In this document: in pieces, positions 1-8,584 of the stretch
Layout: every line of letters begins with the position of its first letter
Numbering within the stretch: position 1 is the first letter of the stretch
Assembly: GCF_023008405.1 (NCBI RefSeq)
Contig: NZ_CP095376.1
Coordinates: 7,668,501 to 7,732,500 of the forward strand
From: Amycolatopsis sp. FBCC-B4732
GTDB lineage: Bacteria; Actinomycetota; Actinomycetes; Mycobacteriales; Pseudonocardiaceae
DNA length: 64,000 nucleotides
Reading direction: 5' to 3'
Notes under the pieces: generated by a model
What the model saw: only the letters and a program-made list of their open reading frames with translations
The model's database searches: none
Told to the model about the DNA's origin: nothing
Program-made: the position numbers and the translations under genes

Positions 1-90
1 GGTGCGGACCCGAGACGGCCGGGTTCACCTGGTGCGGACCCGACACGGCCGGGTTCACCTGGTGCGGGCCGGACACCGCCGGGTTGGGCG
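1..90. repeat. Three tandem 30-bp repeats inside a coding region
   Basis: Units 1-30 and 31-60 differ at only one or two positions (both begin ggtgcggacccga and end gccgggttcacct); 61-90 is a diverged third copy. The unit length is a multiple of three, so on the minus strand it adds a 10-residue repeat (HQVNPAVSGP) without breaking the frame. The array may continue beyond the left edge. Confidence 0.8.
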
Positions 91-256
91 GCGGCGGGAC
101 GGCCTGCGTGGGCTGCGCGTCGAAGGCCCCGGACGTCTCCGGGTGCGGGTGGGAGTCCGTCCGGTCGTCGGCGAACAGGCCCGGTTGCTGCGGGGCAGCG
201 GCCGGGTCGGCCTGTTCGGGGTGGCCAGGAGCCGATTCTTCGCTGGGTCCGGTCAC
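1..256 (-). CDS. N-terminal part of a Pro/Gln-rich protein, cut by the window edge
   Basis: The GTG at 256-254 follows a clean GGAGG (266-270 region) and opens a frame that runs off the left edge. About 85 residues are visible: acidic and proline-rich first (ESAPGHPEQADPAAAPQQ), then a PPPP stretch and a 10-residue repeat NPAVSGPHQV, written by three 30-bp DNA repeats. No enzyme domain is visible in this part. The gene follows ccsB on the same strand 76 bp downstream. In mycobacteria the gene after the ccsA/ccsB homologue (Rv0530) is, as I recall, a MinD/ParA-like ATPase, so this could be the disordered N-terminus of such a protein. That identity is inference from position only; the start and frame are well supported. 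Confidence 0.6.
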   Translation of the reverse strand, partial: MTGPSEESAPGHPEQADPAAAPQQPGLFADDRTDSHPHPETSGAFDAQPTQAVPPPPNPAVSGPHQVNPAVSGPHQVNPAVSGPH

Positions 257-332
257 CGGTGTAAACCTCCGCGCACTCGCCCCGACATCATTCCCCCTGG
301 CGACGACGGTAGTCGGCGAACCCGCGGGACGC

Positions 333-1301
333 TCAGCCCACCCCGGCGTAGGAGTGCAGGCCCGCGGTGACGAGGTTCACGAAGAACAGGTTGAAGATGA
401 TCGCGGCGAACCCGACGATGTTGATGGCCGCGGCCCGGGCGCCGCGCCAGCCCGCCGTCGCGCGCGAGTGCAGGTAGGCCGCGTAGACCACCCAGGCGAT
501 GAACGCGACGGTCTCCTTGGGGTCCCAGCCCCAGAACCGGCCCCACGCCGACTCGGCCCAGACGGCGCCGCAGAGCACGCCGAAGGTGAACACCGGGAAG
601 GCGAAGATGGTGGTCCGGTAGGCGATCCGGTCGAGGACGTCGGCCGCGGGCAGCTTCGAGGCGAACCGGGCGAACTTCGTCTCGTCCTTCTCGTAGGCCG
701 CGCGGAACAGGTAGAGGACGCTCGCGACACCCGGCACGAGGAAGACGCCGGAGCCGATGATCGCCGCCGAGACGTGGATGACCAGCCAGTACGACTGCAG
801 CGCGGGCTGGACCGGCGCCGCGATCGTGTACAGCAGCGTGCCGTTGATGAACATCAGGATCACGACGGGCAGCAGCAGGAAGCCGGTGAGGTGGCGGACC
901 GGGAACTTCCACATCACGAGGATCCAGGTGACCACCGTGATGAAGGTGACCGCCATGCCGTACTCGTACATGTTGCCCCACGGCGCGCGGTGCACGGCGA
1001 GCCCGCGCAGCACGATCGCCGAGAGCTGCAGCACCGCGCCGAGCACGAGCAGCGACGCGCCCATCTTGCCGATCCGCTCGGGGCGGCCTGCCGTGCGCTG
1101 CGCGGCCGGGAGCTCCTCGATGGGCGGGCCGCCGGCGCCGACCAGCTCGCGCGAGCGGCGCTGGGCGCGTTCCATGGCCAGCCGGCCCTTGGCGCCGAAG
1201 CCCTGCTCGATCAGCGTCATCATCAGCGCGACGACGTAGATCGCCGCGGCGGTGGTGTACAGCCAGTCGCTGTACTGCGACAGCGTCTCGTTGATCGGCA
1301 T
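333..1301 (-). CDS. ccsB: Cytochrome c biogenesis protein CcsB (CcsA/ResC family)
   Basis: Polytopic membrane protein of 322 aa that works with ResB to carry heme across the membrane and attach it to apocytochrome c (system II). The diagnostic tryptophan-rich heme-handling motif WGWDPKE lies near residue 255, followed by a further membrane helix and the conserved FNLFFVN tail. About eight hydrophobic segments are visible, the first near residues 15-35. Length fits the CcsA/CcsB family (about 310-350). ATG start at 1301. The resB stop lies only 3 bp upstream, so ccdA, resB and ccsB form one minus-strand transcription unit. Very secure. Confidence 0.95.
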   Translation of the reverse strand: MPINETLSQYSDWLYTTAAAIYVVALMMTLIEQGFGAKGRLAMERAQRRSRELVGAGGPPIEELPAAQRTAGRPERIGKMGASLLVLGAVLQLSAIVLRGLAVHRAPWGNMYEYGMAVTFITVVTWILVMWKFPVRHLTGFLLLPVVILMFINGTLLYTIAAPVQPALQSYWLVIHVSAAIIGSGVFLVPGVASVLYLFRAAYEKDETKFARFASKLPAADVLDRIAYRTTIFAFPVFTFGVLCGAVWAESAWGRFWGWDPKETVAFIAWVVYAAYLHSRATAGWRGARAAAINIVGFAAIIFNLFFVNLVTAGLHSYAGVG

Positions 1302-1304
1302 GCC

Positions 1305-2909
1305 TCAGCCCTTCTGACCACTGATCAGGCGTTCACTGATCCGGTGGAACTCTTCGCCGTACCCGGCCTGGTCCGTGCGGGCCAGCCCGGCGACCTCGAT
1401 GACGGTACCCGGGTGGTCTTCGGTCCCCGGCTTCACCCGCACCCACAGCCGCCGCCGCTTGACCAGCAGTGACGCGCCGAGGCCGAGGAACATCGCGATG
1501 GCGAAGCCGAGCACGAACCCCTGCGTCGGGTCGTGGGACACCTGCAGGGAAACCCAGTGGTTGACGCCGTCGAAGCGGACCTTCGTGCCGTCGTCGAGCT
1601 TGATCTCCTGGCCGACCTTGAGGTTCTCGCGGGCGACCTTCTTCAGCCTGCCGTCGTCGACGAGCGACTGGTCGATCTCGAACACCGACTGCCCGCGCCC
1701 GGCGTCGAGGCCGAGGTCGCCGCGCATGATGTCGACGGCCACGGACGGGTCGTTCAGCTCCGGCGCCGAGGACGTCAGGACGTTGCCGTGCATGAACGAC
1801 GTCGGCGCGAACAGGCCGGTGACGGCGAGCTGGCGGGTCCGCCGCTGCACCTCGTCGGTGACGCCCGGCTGGTCGAACTTCGTCGCGCCTTCGGCGAGCA
1901 TCGTGGTCGGGTCGACCGTGCGCCACTGGGTGTTCTGGGTGCGCTTGTCGCCGTTGGGGAAGGTGACCGTGAACTGCGGCGAGTAGCCCTGGCCGAGCAG
2001 GTAGACGCGGTCGCCGGCGGTGCGCAGCGGCGAGTTGACCTCGAGGCCGTACGGGCGCCAGGTGTTCGTTTCGAGGTCTTCGCCGGACTGGTACTGGATG
2101 TTCGCGTGGTAGTACTCCGGCTCGCCGGCCGGGGTGTACCGCACGGTGAAGTCGTCGACCTTCACGCAGAACGGGTCGAGGTCGGTGCCGTCGACACGCA
2201 GCCCGGCGTTGAAGGAGTCGTAGTTGTAGATGCCGGAGTTGCAGAAGCTGTCGCCGTCGGCCTGGACGATGACCTGGCCCTCGTAGCCGAACATCTTGCC
2301 CAGCGCGAAGAACACGATCAGGCCGAGCATGCTGAAGTGGAAGACGAGGTTGCCGGTCTCGCGCAGGAACCCGCGTTCGGCGGAGATCGTGCGGACGCCG
2401 TCGGCCTCTTCGCGCTCGACCCGGCGCCAGCCCGACAGGTGCTTGTGGACGGCGGCGACTTCGGCGGCAGTGTCTGACACGTCGGCCTTGCCGCGGCCGA
2501 GCCGGTAGTGCGGCATCCGGGCCAGGTTGCGCGGGGTCAGCACCGGCTTGGCGCGCATCGCCTTGACGTACTCGAAGCTGCGCGGGGTCAGGCAGCCGAT
2601 CAGCGAGATCATCAGCAGCAGGTAGATGGCCGAGAACCAGATGCTGGAGTAGACGTCGTAGAACTCGAGCTTGTCGAGCAGGGTGCCCCACCAGCCGTGG
2701 GCGCCGATGTACTCGTCGACCTTGGGGGCGTTGAGCTTCCGCTGCGGCAGCAGCGCACCCGGCAGGGCGGCCAGCGCGAGGAGGAACAGCAGGACGAGCG
2801 CGGTGCGCATCGACGTCAGGCCGCGCCAGGTGTTGCGGACGAAGGCGAAGGTGCGCTTCGCGGGCGTCGGGCCTCGCGGGGTCTTCGGGGGCGCTTCCGT
2901 GGTGGTCAC
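1305..2909 (-). CDS. resB: Cytochrome c biogenesis protein ResB
   Basis: ResB forms the system II heme-delivery/ligation complex with CcsB. 534 aa: a short cytoplasmic N-terminus, membrane segments near residues 35-55, 90-110 and 180-200, a large extracytoplasmic domain, and a last helix near 470-490 (VLGFAIAMFLGLGASLLVK) before a basic tail. The open frame extends much further upstream, but that part is a shadow of ccdA. The chosen GTG at 2909 overlaps the ccdA stop in a GTGA, the coupling used all over this cluster, and the first residues VTTTEAPPKTPRG are typical of actinobacterial ResB. Followed at 3 bp by ccsB. Confidence 0.93.
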   Translation of the reverse strand: MTTTEAPPKTPRGPTPAKRTFAFVRNTWRGLTSMRTALVLLFLLALAALPGALLPQRKLNAPKVDEYIGAHGWWGTLLDKLEFYDVYSSIWFSAIYLLLMISLIGCLTPRSFEYVKAMRAKPVLTPRNLARMPHYRLGRGKADVSDTAAEVAAVHKHLSGWRRVEREEADGVRTISAERGFLRETGNLVFHFSMLGLIVFFALGKMFGYEGQVIVQADGDSFCNSGIYNYDSFNAGLRVDGTDLDPFCVKVDDFTVRYTPAGEPEYYHANIQYQSGEDLETNTWRPYGLEVNSPLRTAGDRVYLLGQGYSPQFTVTFPNGDKRTQNTQWRTVDPTTMLAEGATKFDQPGVTDEVQRRTRQLAVTGLFAPTSFMHGNVLTSSAPELNDPSVAVDIMRGDLGLDAGRGQSVFEIDQSLVDDGRLKKVARENLKVGQEIKLDDGTKVRFDGVNHWVSLQVSHDPTQGFVLGFAIAMFLGLGASLLVKRRRLWVRVKPGTEDHPGTVIEVAGLARTDQAGYGEEFHRISERLISGQKG

Positions 2910-3679
2910 AGCGGCAGCTCCAGGTTGCCGGCGAGCTCGTTGCGGAGCCAGCCCATCAGATCTCCCCACACGCCGGTGACCAGCAGGATGCCGACGATCA
3001 TCAGCAGCACGCCGCCGAAGATCTGCACCTGGCGGCCGTGCCGGCGCACCCAGTCGGTGGCGCGCACGGCCCAGCGGGCGCCGAGCGCGATGAGCAGGAA
3101 CGGCAGCCCGAGGCCGAGGCAGTAGACGGCGATCAGCAGGTACCCGCGGGCTTCGGCACCGCCGGTGGCGCTGGCCAGCGTCGTGACGGCCGAGAGCGTC
3201 GGGCCGATGCAGGGCGTCCAGCCGAGCCCGAAGATCGCGCCGAGCACGGGGGCGCCCCAGACGCCGCCGCCCGGGACGCGGTGCGAGCGGACGTCGCGCT
3301 GCAGGCCGGGGATCCAGCCGAGGAAGACCAGCGCCATGGCGATGGTGAGGACGCCGCCGATGCGCTGGAGGAGGTCCTGGTTGACGACGAGGGTGTCGGC
3401 CAGCCAGACGAGCGTGCCGAACGTGGCGACGAAGACGACGGTGAACCCGAGCACGAAGAGCAGGGCGGCCCCGAGAACGGCCCACCGCCCCTGCTTGCGC
3501 TCTTCGCCGGCGCTGACCGCGGGCGCGTCCGCCCCGACGAGCGCGGCGAGGTACGCGAGGTACCCCGGCACGAGCGGCACCACGCAGGGCGAGGCGAAGG
3601 AGATGGCCCCGGCCAGCAGCGCGACGCCCGCAGCGAGCAGCAGCGGTCCGGAGATCGCCAGCTCGGTCACGGAGTTCAC
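2906..3679 (-). CDS. ccdA: Thiol-disulfide membrane transporter CcdA (DsbD-like)
   Basis: CcdA passes electrons across the membrane to keep apocytochrome cysteines reduced before heme attachment. 257 aa with six hydrophobic helices and the two redox cysteines in their family contexts: SPCVVPLVP near residue 30 and GWTPCIGP near residue 150. GTG start at 3679; a second GTG (VTELAIS) a few codons in is an alternative. The stop overlaps the resB start by 4 bases. The upstream thioredoxin-like lipoprotein gene (TlpA type) lies 92 bp away and is the likely electron acceptor outside the membrane. Confidence 0.93.
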   Translation of the reverse strand: MNSVTELAISGPLLLAAGVALLAGAISFASPCVVPLVPGYLAYLAALVGADAPAVSAGEERKQGRWAVLGAALLFVLGFTVVFVATFGTLVWLADTLVVNQDLLQRIGGVLTIAMALVFLGWIPGLQRDVRSHRVPGGGVWGAPVLGAIFGLGWTPCIGPTLSAVTTLASATGGAEARGYLLIAVYCLGLGLPFLLIALGARWAVRATDWVRRHGRQVQIFGGVLLMIVGILLVTGVWGDLMGWLRNELAGNLELPL

Positions 3680-3771
3680 CCCGTTGAGGGTAGGCAGTGA
3701 GGTCCTGGTGAGAACGCCGGGGCCGCTTCACAGGACCTCGGTCACAGCAGATCAGGACGTAGGTCCCGCCG

Positions 3772-4344
3772 TCAGGCGGGCTCGGCCTCCAGGCGCTGCG
3801 TGACCGGGAGCAGGTCCTGGGGCAGGACCGGCCGCAGGAACACCGCCGCCACGCGGTGTTGCTTGTCCAGGACGATCGTCGACGGGATGATGTTGCGCGG
3901 GTAGCCGCTCAGCTTGAGCAGGACCCGGCCGTCCGGGTCGTAGATCGACGGGTACGTCAGCTGCCGGTCGCGGACGAAGTCCTGGGCCACCTCGCGGGCC
4001 GGGTCGCGGACGTCGATGCCGACCACCTGGGTGCCCGGGGCCTGCTTGGCCAGCGACTCCAGCTCCGGCACCTCCGTGCGGCACGGCCCGCACCACTGAC
4101 CCCACAGGTTCAGCACCACGACCTTGCCCGGGAAGTCCGCCAGCGACAGCTGCTTGCCCTCGTGCATCAGGTCGTCGCCGGCCAGGACCGGGGCGGTCTG
4201 GCGCTGGGCGACGTCGTAGGTGATGTCGACCTTGCCGCCCGGGGAGACGAAGCTGAAGCTGCTCCCCTGCACCACCGCGTCCTTGCCCGCGCTGCAGCCG
4301 GCCAGCGCGAGCACCGCCACGGCCGCCACGACCAGCCGTTTCAT
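3772..4344 (-). CDS. TlpA/ResA-like thioredoxin lipoprotein
   Basis: Extracytoplasmic thiol-disulfide reductase, 190 aa. It begins with a lipoprotein signal ([17 protein letters not shown], lipobox LAGC), then a thioredoxin fold with the active site WCGPC near residue 85 (NLWGQWCGPCRTEVPEL) and the cis-Pro segment near IIPST. Electrons likely come from CcdA, and the substrate is probably apocytochrome c, as for ResA/TlpA relatives. The ATG at 4344 overlaps the stop of the upstream phosphatase gene in an ATGA. Corresponds in position to Rv0526 of M. tuberculosis. Function by family; the specific substrate is inferred. Confidence 0.9.
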   Translation of the reverse strand: MKRLVVAAVAVLALAGCSAGKDAVVQGSSFSFVSPGGKVDITYDVAQRQTAPVLAGDDLMHEGKQLSLADFPGKVVVLNLWGQWCGPCRTEVPELESLAKQAPGTQVVGIDVRDPAREVAQDFVRDRQLTYPSIYDPDGRVLLKLSGYPRNIIPSTIVLDKQHRVAAVFLRPVLPQDLLPVTQRLEAEPA

Positions 4345-4967
4345 GCGCCGGTCACCTTCGGGTCGGTCGTGCCAGCGGGCTCGCTGTAGACGATCTCCCG
4401 CAGCGAGTCGCCGTCGAAGACCAGCGACGTCAACGACGCCAGCGAGCACTGGCGGCGGCGCGGGTCGTGCCACAGCTTCTTGCCCTCGAGGAACCGCCGC
4501 AACGTCCAGATCGGCAGCTGGTGCGAGACGCACAGCGCCTCGTGACCGTCCGCCGCCTCCCGCGCGCGGTGGACCGCGCCGAGCATCCGGTGCGCGATCT
4601 CCAGGTACGGCTCGCCCCACGACGGCTTGAACGGGTTGACCAGCTTCGGCCAGTGCCGCGGCTCCCGCAGCGCGCCGTCGCCGACCGCCACGTGCAGGCC
4701 CTCGAACTGGTTGCCCGCCTCGATCAGGTCCTCGTCGGTCGCGATGTCGAGCCGGTGCGCGGCGGCGATCGGGCCCGCCGTCTCCTGCGCGCGCTGCAGC
4801 GGCGACGCGACGACGTGCACGAGGTCGTGGCCCGCGACGGCCTCGGCGACCGTCAGCGCCTGGCGCTGCCCGCGCTCGGACAGCCGGTAGCCCGGCAGCC
4901 GGCCGTAGAGGATCTTCTCGGGGTTGTGCACTTCGCCGTGGCGCAGCATGTGGACGACGGTCGTCAC
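4341..4967 (-). CDS. Histidine phosphatase superfamily protein
   Basis: Phosphoglycerate-mutase-like phosphatase, 208 aa. The phospho-accepting His sits in [11 protein letters not shown] near residue 9; the second half has the conserved [11 protein letters not shown] block with the second catalytic His. Substrate unknown. Although it is embedded between hemL and the cytochrome c genes, nothing in the sequence ties it to heme. GTG start at 4967 chosen because it overlaps the hemL stop in GTGA; an ATG six codons in (just before LRHGE) would leave too short a first strand. Equivalent in position to Rv0525. Confidence 0.88.
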   Translation of the reverse strand: MTTVVHMLRHGEVHNPEKILYGRLPGYRLSERGQRQALTVAEAVAGHDLVHVVASPLQRAQETAGPIAAAHRLDIATDEDLIEAGNQFEGLHVAVGDGALREPRHWPKLVNPFKPSWGEPYLEIAHRMLGAVHRAREAADGHEALCVSHQLPIWTLRRFLEGKKLWHDPRRRQCSLASLTSLVFDGDSLREIVYSEPAGTTDPKVTGA

Positions 4968-6265
4968 TTGACCGCCTCCGCCGCCGCGCGCGCCGCCGCG
5001 GGCAGGGCCGCTTCGATCACCGAGAACGCTTCGTCGTCCATGGCCGCGTTGACGAACCAGGCTTCGTACGCGCTGGGCGGCCCGTACACGCCCGCGTCGA
5101 GCAGCACGTGGAAGAACGCCGGGTACCGCCACGTCTCGGACGCCTGCGCGCCGGCGTAGTCGCGCACCGGCCGGTCGCCGAAGAACACGCTCACCAGGTT
5201 GCCCGCGTACTGGACGGTGTTCGCGACCCCGGCGGCGCTCAGTTCGCGGCGGAAGAGGTCGCCGAGGCGCTTCGCGTTGGCATCGAGCGCCGCGTACACG
5301 GCGTGGTCGGCCGCGCGCAGCGTCGCGAGGCCCGTGGCCACCGCGACGGGGTTCCCGGACAGCGTCCCGGCCTGGTAGACCGGCCCGCCCGGGGCGAGCT
5401 TGGCCATCACGTCGGCGCGGCCGCCGAAGGCCGCCGCCGGCAGGCCACCGGACATCACCTTGCCGAACGTGTAGAGGTCGCCGGCCACGCCTTCGAGGCC
5501 GAACCAGCCCGCGCGCGAGACGCGGAACCCGGTCATCACCTCGTCCATGACCAGCAGCGCGCCGTGCTCGTGGGCGATGTCGCGCAGGCCCGCGTTGAAG
5601 CCTTCGTCCGGCGCGATCGCGCCCATGTTCCCGGCCGCGGCCTCGGTGATCACCGCGGCGATCTCACCCGGGTTGTCCGCAAAGGACTTCCGGACGGCGT
5701 CGAGGTCGTTGTAGGGCAGCACCAGCGTGTCCCCGGCCTGGGCGCCGGTGACGCCCGGCGACGTCGGCAGCCCGAGCGTCGCGACGCCGGAGCCGGCCTG
5801 GGCGAGCAGCGCGTCGACGTGACCGTGGTAACACCCGGCGAACTTCACGATCTTCGAGCGCCCGGTGAACCCGCGGGCCAGCCGGATCGCGCTCATCGTG
5901 GCCTCGGTGCCCGAGTTGACCAGCCGGATCCGCTCGACGGGTTCGACGCGGCCGATGATCTCCTCGGCCAGCTCGACTTCGCCGATCGTCGGGGTGCCGA
6001 ACGACAGCCCGGACGTCGCCGCCGCGCGCGCCGCCTCGACGACGTGCGGGTGCGCGTGGCCCAGGATCATCGGGCCCCAGGAGGAGACCAGGTCGACGTA
6101 GCGGTTGCCGTCGGCGTCCCACAGGTGCGGGCCCTCGCCGCGGACCATGAACCGCGGCGTGCCGCCGACCGAGTTGAAGGCCCGGACCGGCGAGTTCACC
6201 CCGCCCGGGATGGCCGCCTTCGCGCGTTCGAACCATGCCTTGGACTGCTCGGTTCCAGTGCTCAC
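4964..6265 (-). CDS. hemL: Glutamate-1-semialdehyde 2,1-aminomutase
   Basis: PLP enzyme that converts glutamate-1-semialdehyde to 5-aminolevulinate, the second step of the C5 heme route begun by HemA (15613-16920). 433 aa, normal for the family. Seen: N-terminal [22 protein letters not shown], the PLP Asp region [12 protein letters not shown] and the Schiff-base Lys at residue 269 in [11 protein letters not shown]. The frame is open further upstream, but the GTG at 6265 gives the standard N-terminus ([15 protein letters not shown]). It is divergent from tspO with a 60-bp gap, so the promoter of the whole hemL-ccsB cluster must lie in or near that gap. Confidence 0.96.
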   Translation of the reverse strand: MSTGTEQSKAWFERAKAAIPGGVNSPVRAFNSVGGTPRFMVRGEGPHLWDADGNRYVDLVSSWGPMILGHAHPHVVEAARAAATSGLSFGTPTIGEVELAEEIIGRVEPVERIRLVNSGTEATMSAIRLARGFTGRSKIVKFAGCYHGHVDALLAQAGSGVATLGLPTSPGVTGAQAGDTLVLPYNDLDAVRKSFADNPGEIAAVITEAAAGNMGAIAPDEGFNAGLRDIAHEHGALLVMDEVMTGFRVSRAGWFGLEGVAGDLYTFGKVMSGGLPAAAFGGRADVMAKLAPGGPVYQAGTLSGNPVAVATGLATLRAADHAVYAALDANAKRLGDLFRRELSAAGVANTVQYAGNLVSVFFGDRPVRDYAGAQASETWRYPAFFHVLLDAGVYGPPSAYEAWFVNAAMDDEAFSVIEAALPAAARAAAEAVK

Positions 6266-6325
6266 CTGCCCAGTGTGGCAAACCGCCCTAAGATGGCCGG
6301 ACGCCGCCCGGGAGGGGAACAGCCG

Positions 6326-6802
6326 GTGACCGATCGCGTGCCGCACCGCAACCCGTGGCTGGTGCTGGCCGGGTTCTTCGGTGTCGTCGCCGTCGTGGCC
6401 GTGGTCGCCGCACTGGCCGCGACCTCGGCGAAGGACGTCTACGCGCGGCTCGAACAGCCGTCGTGGGCGGCACCGGCGTCCTGGTTCGGTCCCGTGTGGA
6501 CGGTGCTGTACGTCACCATCGCCCTGTCCGGCTGGCTGTACTGGCGCACGGACGGCGAGACCCGGGGGTTCGCCGCGTACGGCATCGGCCTGCTGGCCAA
6601 CCTGCTGTGGACGCCGCTCTTCTTCGAAGGCGGCGCGGCCACGGCGGCGCTCGTCGACATCATCGTGCTGGACGTCGTGGTGGTCGTGACGATCGTCCTG
6701 TTCGGCCGCCGGTCCAGGCTCGCCGCGGTGCTGCTGGTGCCGTACCTCGCCTGGATCGGCTACGCGACCGCCCTCAACGCGGCGATCGTCGCCCTCAACT
6801 AG
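6326..6802 (+). CDS. TspO/MBR family tryptophan-rich sensory protein
   Basis: Five-helix membrane protein of 158 aa that binds tetrapyrroles in characterised members. Family signatures: [18 protein letters not shown] (first-loop W-x-FGP-W block) and [12 protein letters not shown], then [16 protein letters not shown] at the end. GTG start at 6326 with GGGAGGGGA about 8 bp upstream; longer readings upstream are shadows of hemL. Head-to-head with hemL, so a role in sensing or handling porphyrins is a reasonable inference. Its TAG stop shares the CTAG at 6799-6802 with the convergent gene. Confidence 0.92.
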   Translation: MTDRVPHRNPWLVLAGFFGVVAVVAVVAALAATSAKDVYARLEQPSWAAPASWFGPVWTVLYVTIALSGWLYWRTDGETRGFAAYGIGLLANLLWTPLFFEGGAATAALVDIIVLDVVVVVTIVLFGRRSRLAAVLLVPYLAWIGYATALNAAIVALN

Positions 6803-7371
6803 CGCGCCGCCTCCTGGGTGATGGCCTGCGCGGTCACCGTGCCGTCGTCGCCCGCCTGCCCCTGGACGACGACGGTCGAGCCCGGCTTGAGGTCGGCCAG
6901 CTTGCCCCGCTGGGTCACCCCGACCGCGGTCGAGTCCGATGTGGACACCTTGACGTCGGTGCCCTGCGCGGTCTTGACGTACACGGTGGTGCCCTCGACG
7001 CGGTCGACCGTGCCGGTGGTGCCGCGCCCGCCGGCGCCGCGGAAGCCGCCGCCCTGCTGCCCGGTGCCGGCCTGCTGGCCGCCCTGGGTGCCGCCGGCCG
7101 GGCGGGTCGGTGCCGAGGAGGACGACGAGCCGAACGCCGCGTGCGTCCAGGCGCCACCGCCGAACGCGATCGCGAGGACGACGAGCCCGGCCAGCACCAG
7201 CGTGCTGCGCGAGAACGGCTTCGCGGCCCGGCGCATCTCGGCGTTCAGGTCACCATCGACCGCCGGTGCCGCCACGATCTCCTCCGCCGCACTTTCACGT
7301 GAAAGTGCAGCTTTGTGCGGCAAAGTCGCACTTTCACGTGAAAGTGCGGGGTCGGGTACGGGCGAGGACAT
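6799..7371 (-). CDS. Single-pass membrane protein with C-terminal OB-like (DUF5666-type) domain
   Basis: 190 aa. Residues 1-60 are cytoplasmic and contain two copies of ALSRESA (residues 9-15 and 22-28), each written by a 20-bp palindrome. A membrane anchor follows ([18 protein letters not shown], about 62-79), then a Gly/Gln linker and a small beta-rich domain ([16 protein letters not shown] ... GSTVVVQGQ) resembling DUF5666. ATG start at 7371 with AAGGAG 6 bp upstream. The MacB-like permease gene ends 10 bp upstream, so it is the last gene of the exporter operon and may be an accessory factor. The family name is tentative; the topology is clear. Confidence 0.8.
   Translation of the reverse strand: MSSPVPDPALSRESATLPHKAALSRESAAEEIVAAPAVDGDLNAEMRRAAKPFSRSTLVLAGLVVLAIAFGGGAWTHAAFGSSSSSAPTRPAGGTQGGQQAGTGQQGGGFRGAGGRGTTGTVDRVEGTTVYVKTAQGTDVKVSTSDSTAVGVTQRGKLADLKPGSTVVVQGQAGDDGTVTAQAITQEAAR
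7289..7347. repeat. Pair of identical 20-bp palindromes within a coding region
   Basis: GCACTTTCACGTGAAAGTGC occurs at 7289-7308 and again at 7328-7347, a spacing of 39 bp (13 codons). The DNA between them holds a smaller inverted repeat (CTTTG/CAAAG), so the whole stretch could fold as a compound hairpin. The same 20-mer occurs twice at 19141-19193. In the host frame each copy reads ALSRESA. Confidence 0.9.
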
Positions 7372-7381
7372 CGGAGACTCC

Positions 7382-8584
7382 TTATTCGTGACGCAGCGCG
7401 TCGATCGGCCGCAGCTTGGCGGCCCGGTTCGCCGGGAAGCTGCCGAAGAACAGCCCGATCAGGGCGGATACGGCGAAAGCGAGCAGGATCGACGACGGCA
7501 CCACGACGGGCTTGATCCCGGAGATGGTGAACCGGCTGCCGATCAGCCCGATCGCGACGCCGAGCAGCCCGCCGAACAGGCTGAGCATGGTCGCTTCGGC
7601 GAGGAACTGGCCGAGGATGGCCGCGCGCGGGGCGCCGATGGCCTTGCGGATGCCGATCTCGCGGATCCGCTCGGTCACCGTGACCAGCATGATGTTGGTG
7701 ACGCCGATGCCGCCGACCAGCAGCGAGATCGCCGCGACCGCGGCCAGCAGCACGGTGAACGTCTCGGTCGCCGACGTCCGGGTCGCGAGCAGCTGCTCGG
7801 AGTTCTGGATCTGGTAGTCGGCGGTGCCGCCGAGCCGGATGCCGTGACGGGCGTTGAGGATCGCGGTGATCTCCGACTGGGCCAGCGAGACGGAGTCGGC
7901 GCTCGTGGCCTGGACGGCGATCTGGCTGAGGCTGCCGTACCCGGCGAGGGAGTTCTGGACGGCCGAGATCGGCGCGATGGCGACGTCGTCGGCGTTCTGC
8001 AGCCCGGTGCTGCCCTTGGCCTGCAGCACCCCGATCACGGTGAACTGGATGCTGTTGAGCAGCACGTTCCTGCCGACCGGGTCAGCGGTGCCGAAGATCG
8101 ACTCCGCCGTCGTCGGGCCGAGCACGACGACCTTCCGCGCGGCCGTGACGTCTTCGGCGGTGAACAGCTGCCCCTGGGCGAGGTCGCGGTTCGTCGTCGC
8201 GAAGTACGCCGGTTCGGTGCCCGCGACGCTCGAGATGTCGTACGACGTCTGCCCGTAGGTCGCGGTCGCCGTCGTGTTCACCACCGGCGACGCGGCCTTG
8301 ACGTCGGGGGCGCCGACGGGGTCGACGAGCGCGTGGGCGTCCTGCACGGTCAGCGGCCGCGCGGACGCGCCCTGCCCGCCGCCGCGCGCCGGCGAGACGT
8401 TGACGACGTTGGTGCCCAGGCCCTGGATGCTGGCCGCGATGGCCGCGGACGCGCCGTTGCCGACCGCGACGAGCAGGATCACCGCGGCGACGCCGATGGT
8501 GATGCCGAGCGTGGTGAGCGCCGAGCGCAGCTTGTTCGCGGTGAGCCCGCGGACGGCGAAGCGCAGGATTTCGAGGAGGTTCAC
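7382..8584 (-). CDS. MacB/FtsX-type ABC transporter permease
   Basis: 400 aa with the MacB plan: first helix (TLGITIGVAAVILLVAVG, about 22-40), a large extracytoplasmic domain (about 45-270), three more helices (FTVLLAAVAAISLLVGGIGVTNIM; MLSLFGGLLGVAIGLIG; LLAFAVSALIGLFFGSFPA) and the C-terminal signature PANRAAKLRPIDALRHE. Starts at GTG 8584, overlapping the ATPase stop (GTGA). With the adaptor and the ATPase it forms a tripartite-like exporter. A Gram-positive has no TolC partner, so export into the cell wall space is inferred. Substrate unknown. Confidence 0.92.
   Translation of the reverse strand: MNLLEILRFAVRGLTANKLRSALTTLGITIGVAAVILLVAVGNGASAAIAASIQGLGTNVVNVSPARGGGQGASARPLTVQDAHALVDPVGAPDVKAASPVVNTTATATYGQTSYDISSVAGTEPAYFATTNRDLAQGQLFTAEDVTAARKVVVLGPTTAESIFGTADPVGRNVLLNSIQFTVIGVLQAKGSTGLQNADDVAIAPISAVQNSLAGYGSLSQIAVQATSADSVSLAQSEITAILNARHGIRLGGTADYQIQNSEQLLATRTSATETFTVLLAAVAAISLLVGGIGVTNIMLVTVTERIREIGIRKAIGAPRAAILGQFLAEATMLSLFGGLLGVAIGLIGSRFTISGIKPVVVPSSILLAFAVSALIGLFFGSFPANRAAKLRPIDALRHE

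Noticed and set aside
84..1472. Long plus-strand frame over ccsB
   Set aside because: Composition is Arg/Asp/His-rich without any domain and it mirrors the ccsB coding frame; typical high-GC shadow.
1305..3731. Extended ResB of 808 aa
   Set aside because: The upstream 274 codons are the ccdA gene in another frame; GTG 2909 with GTGA coupling is the natural start.
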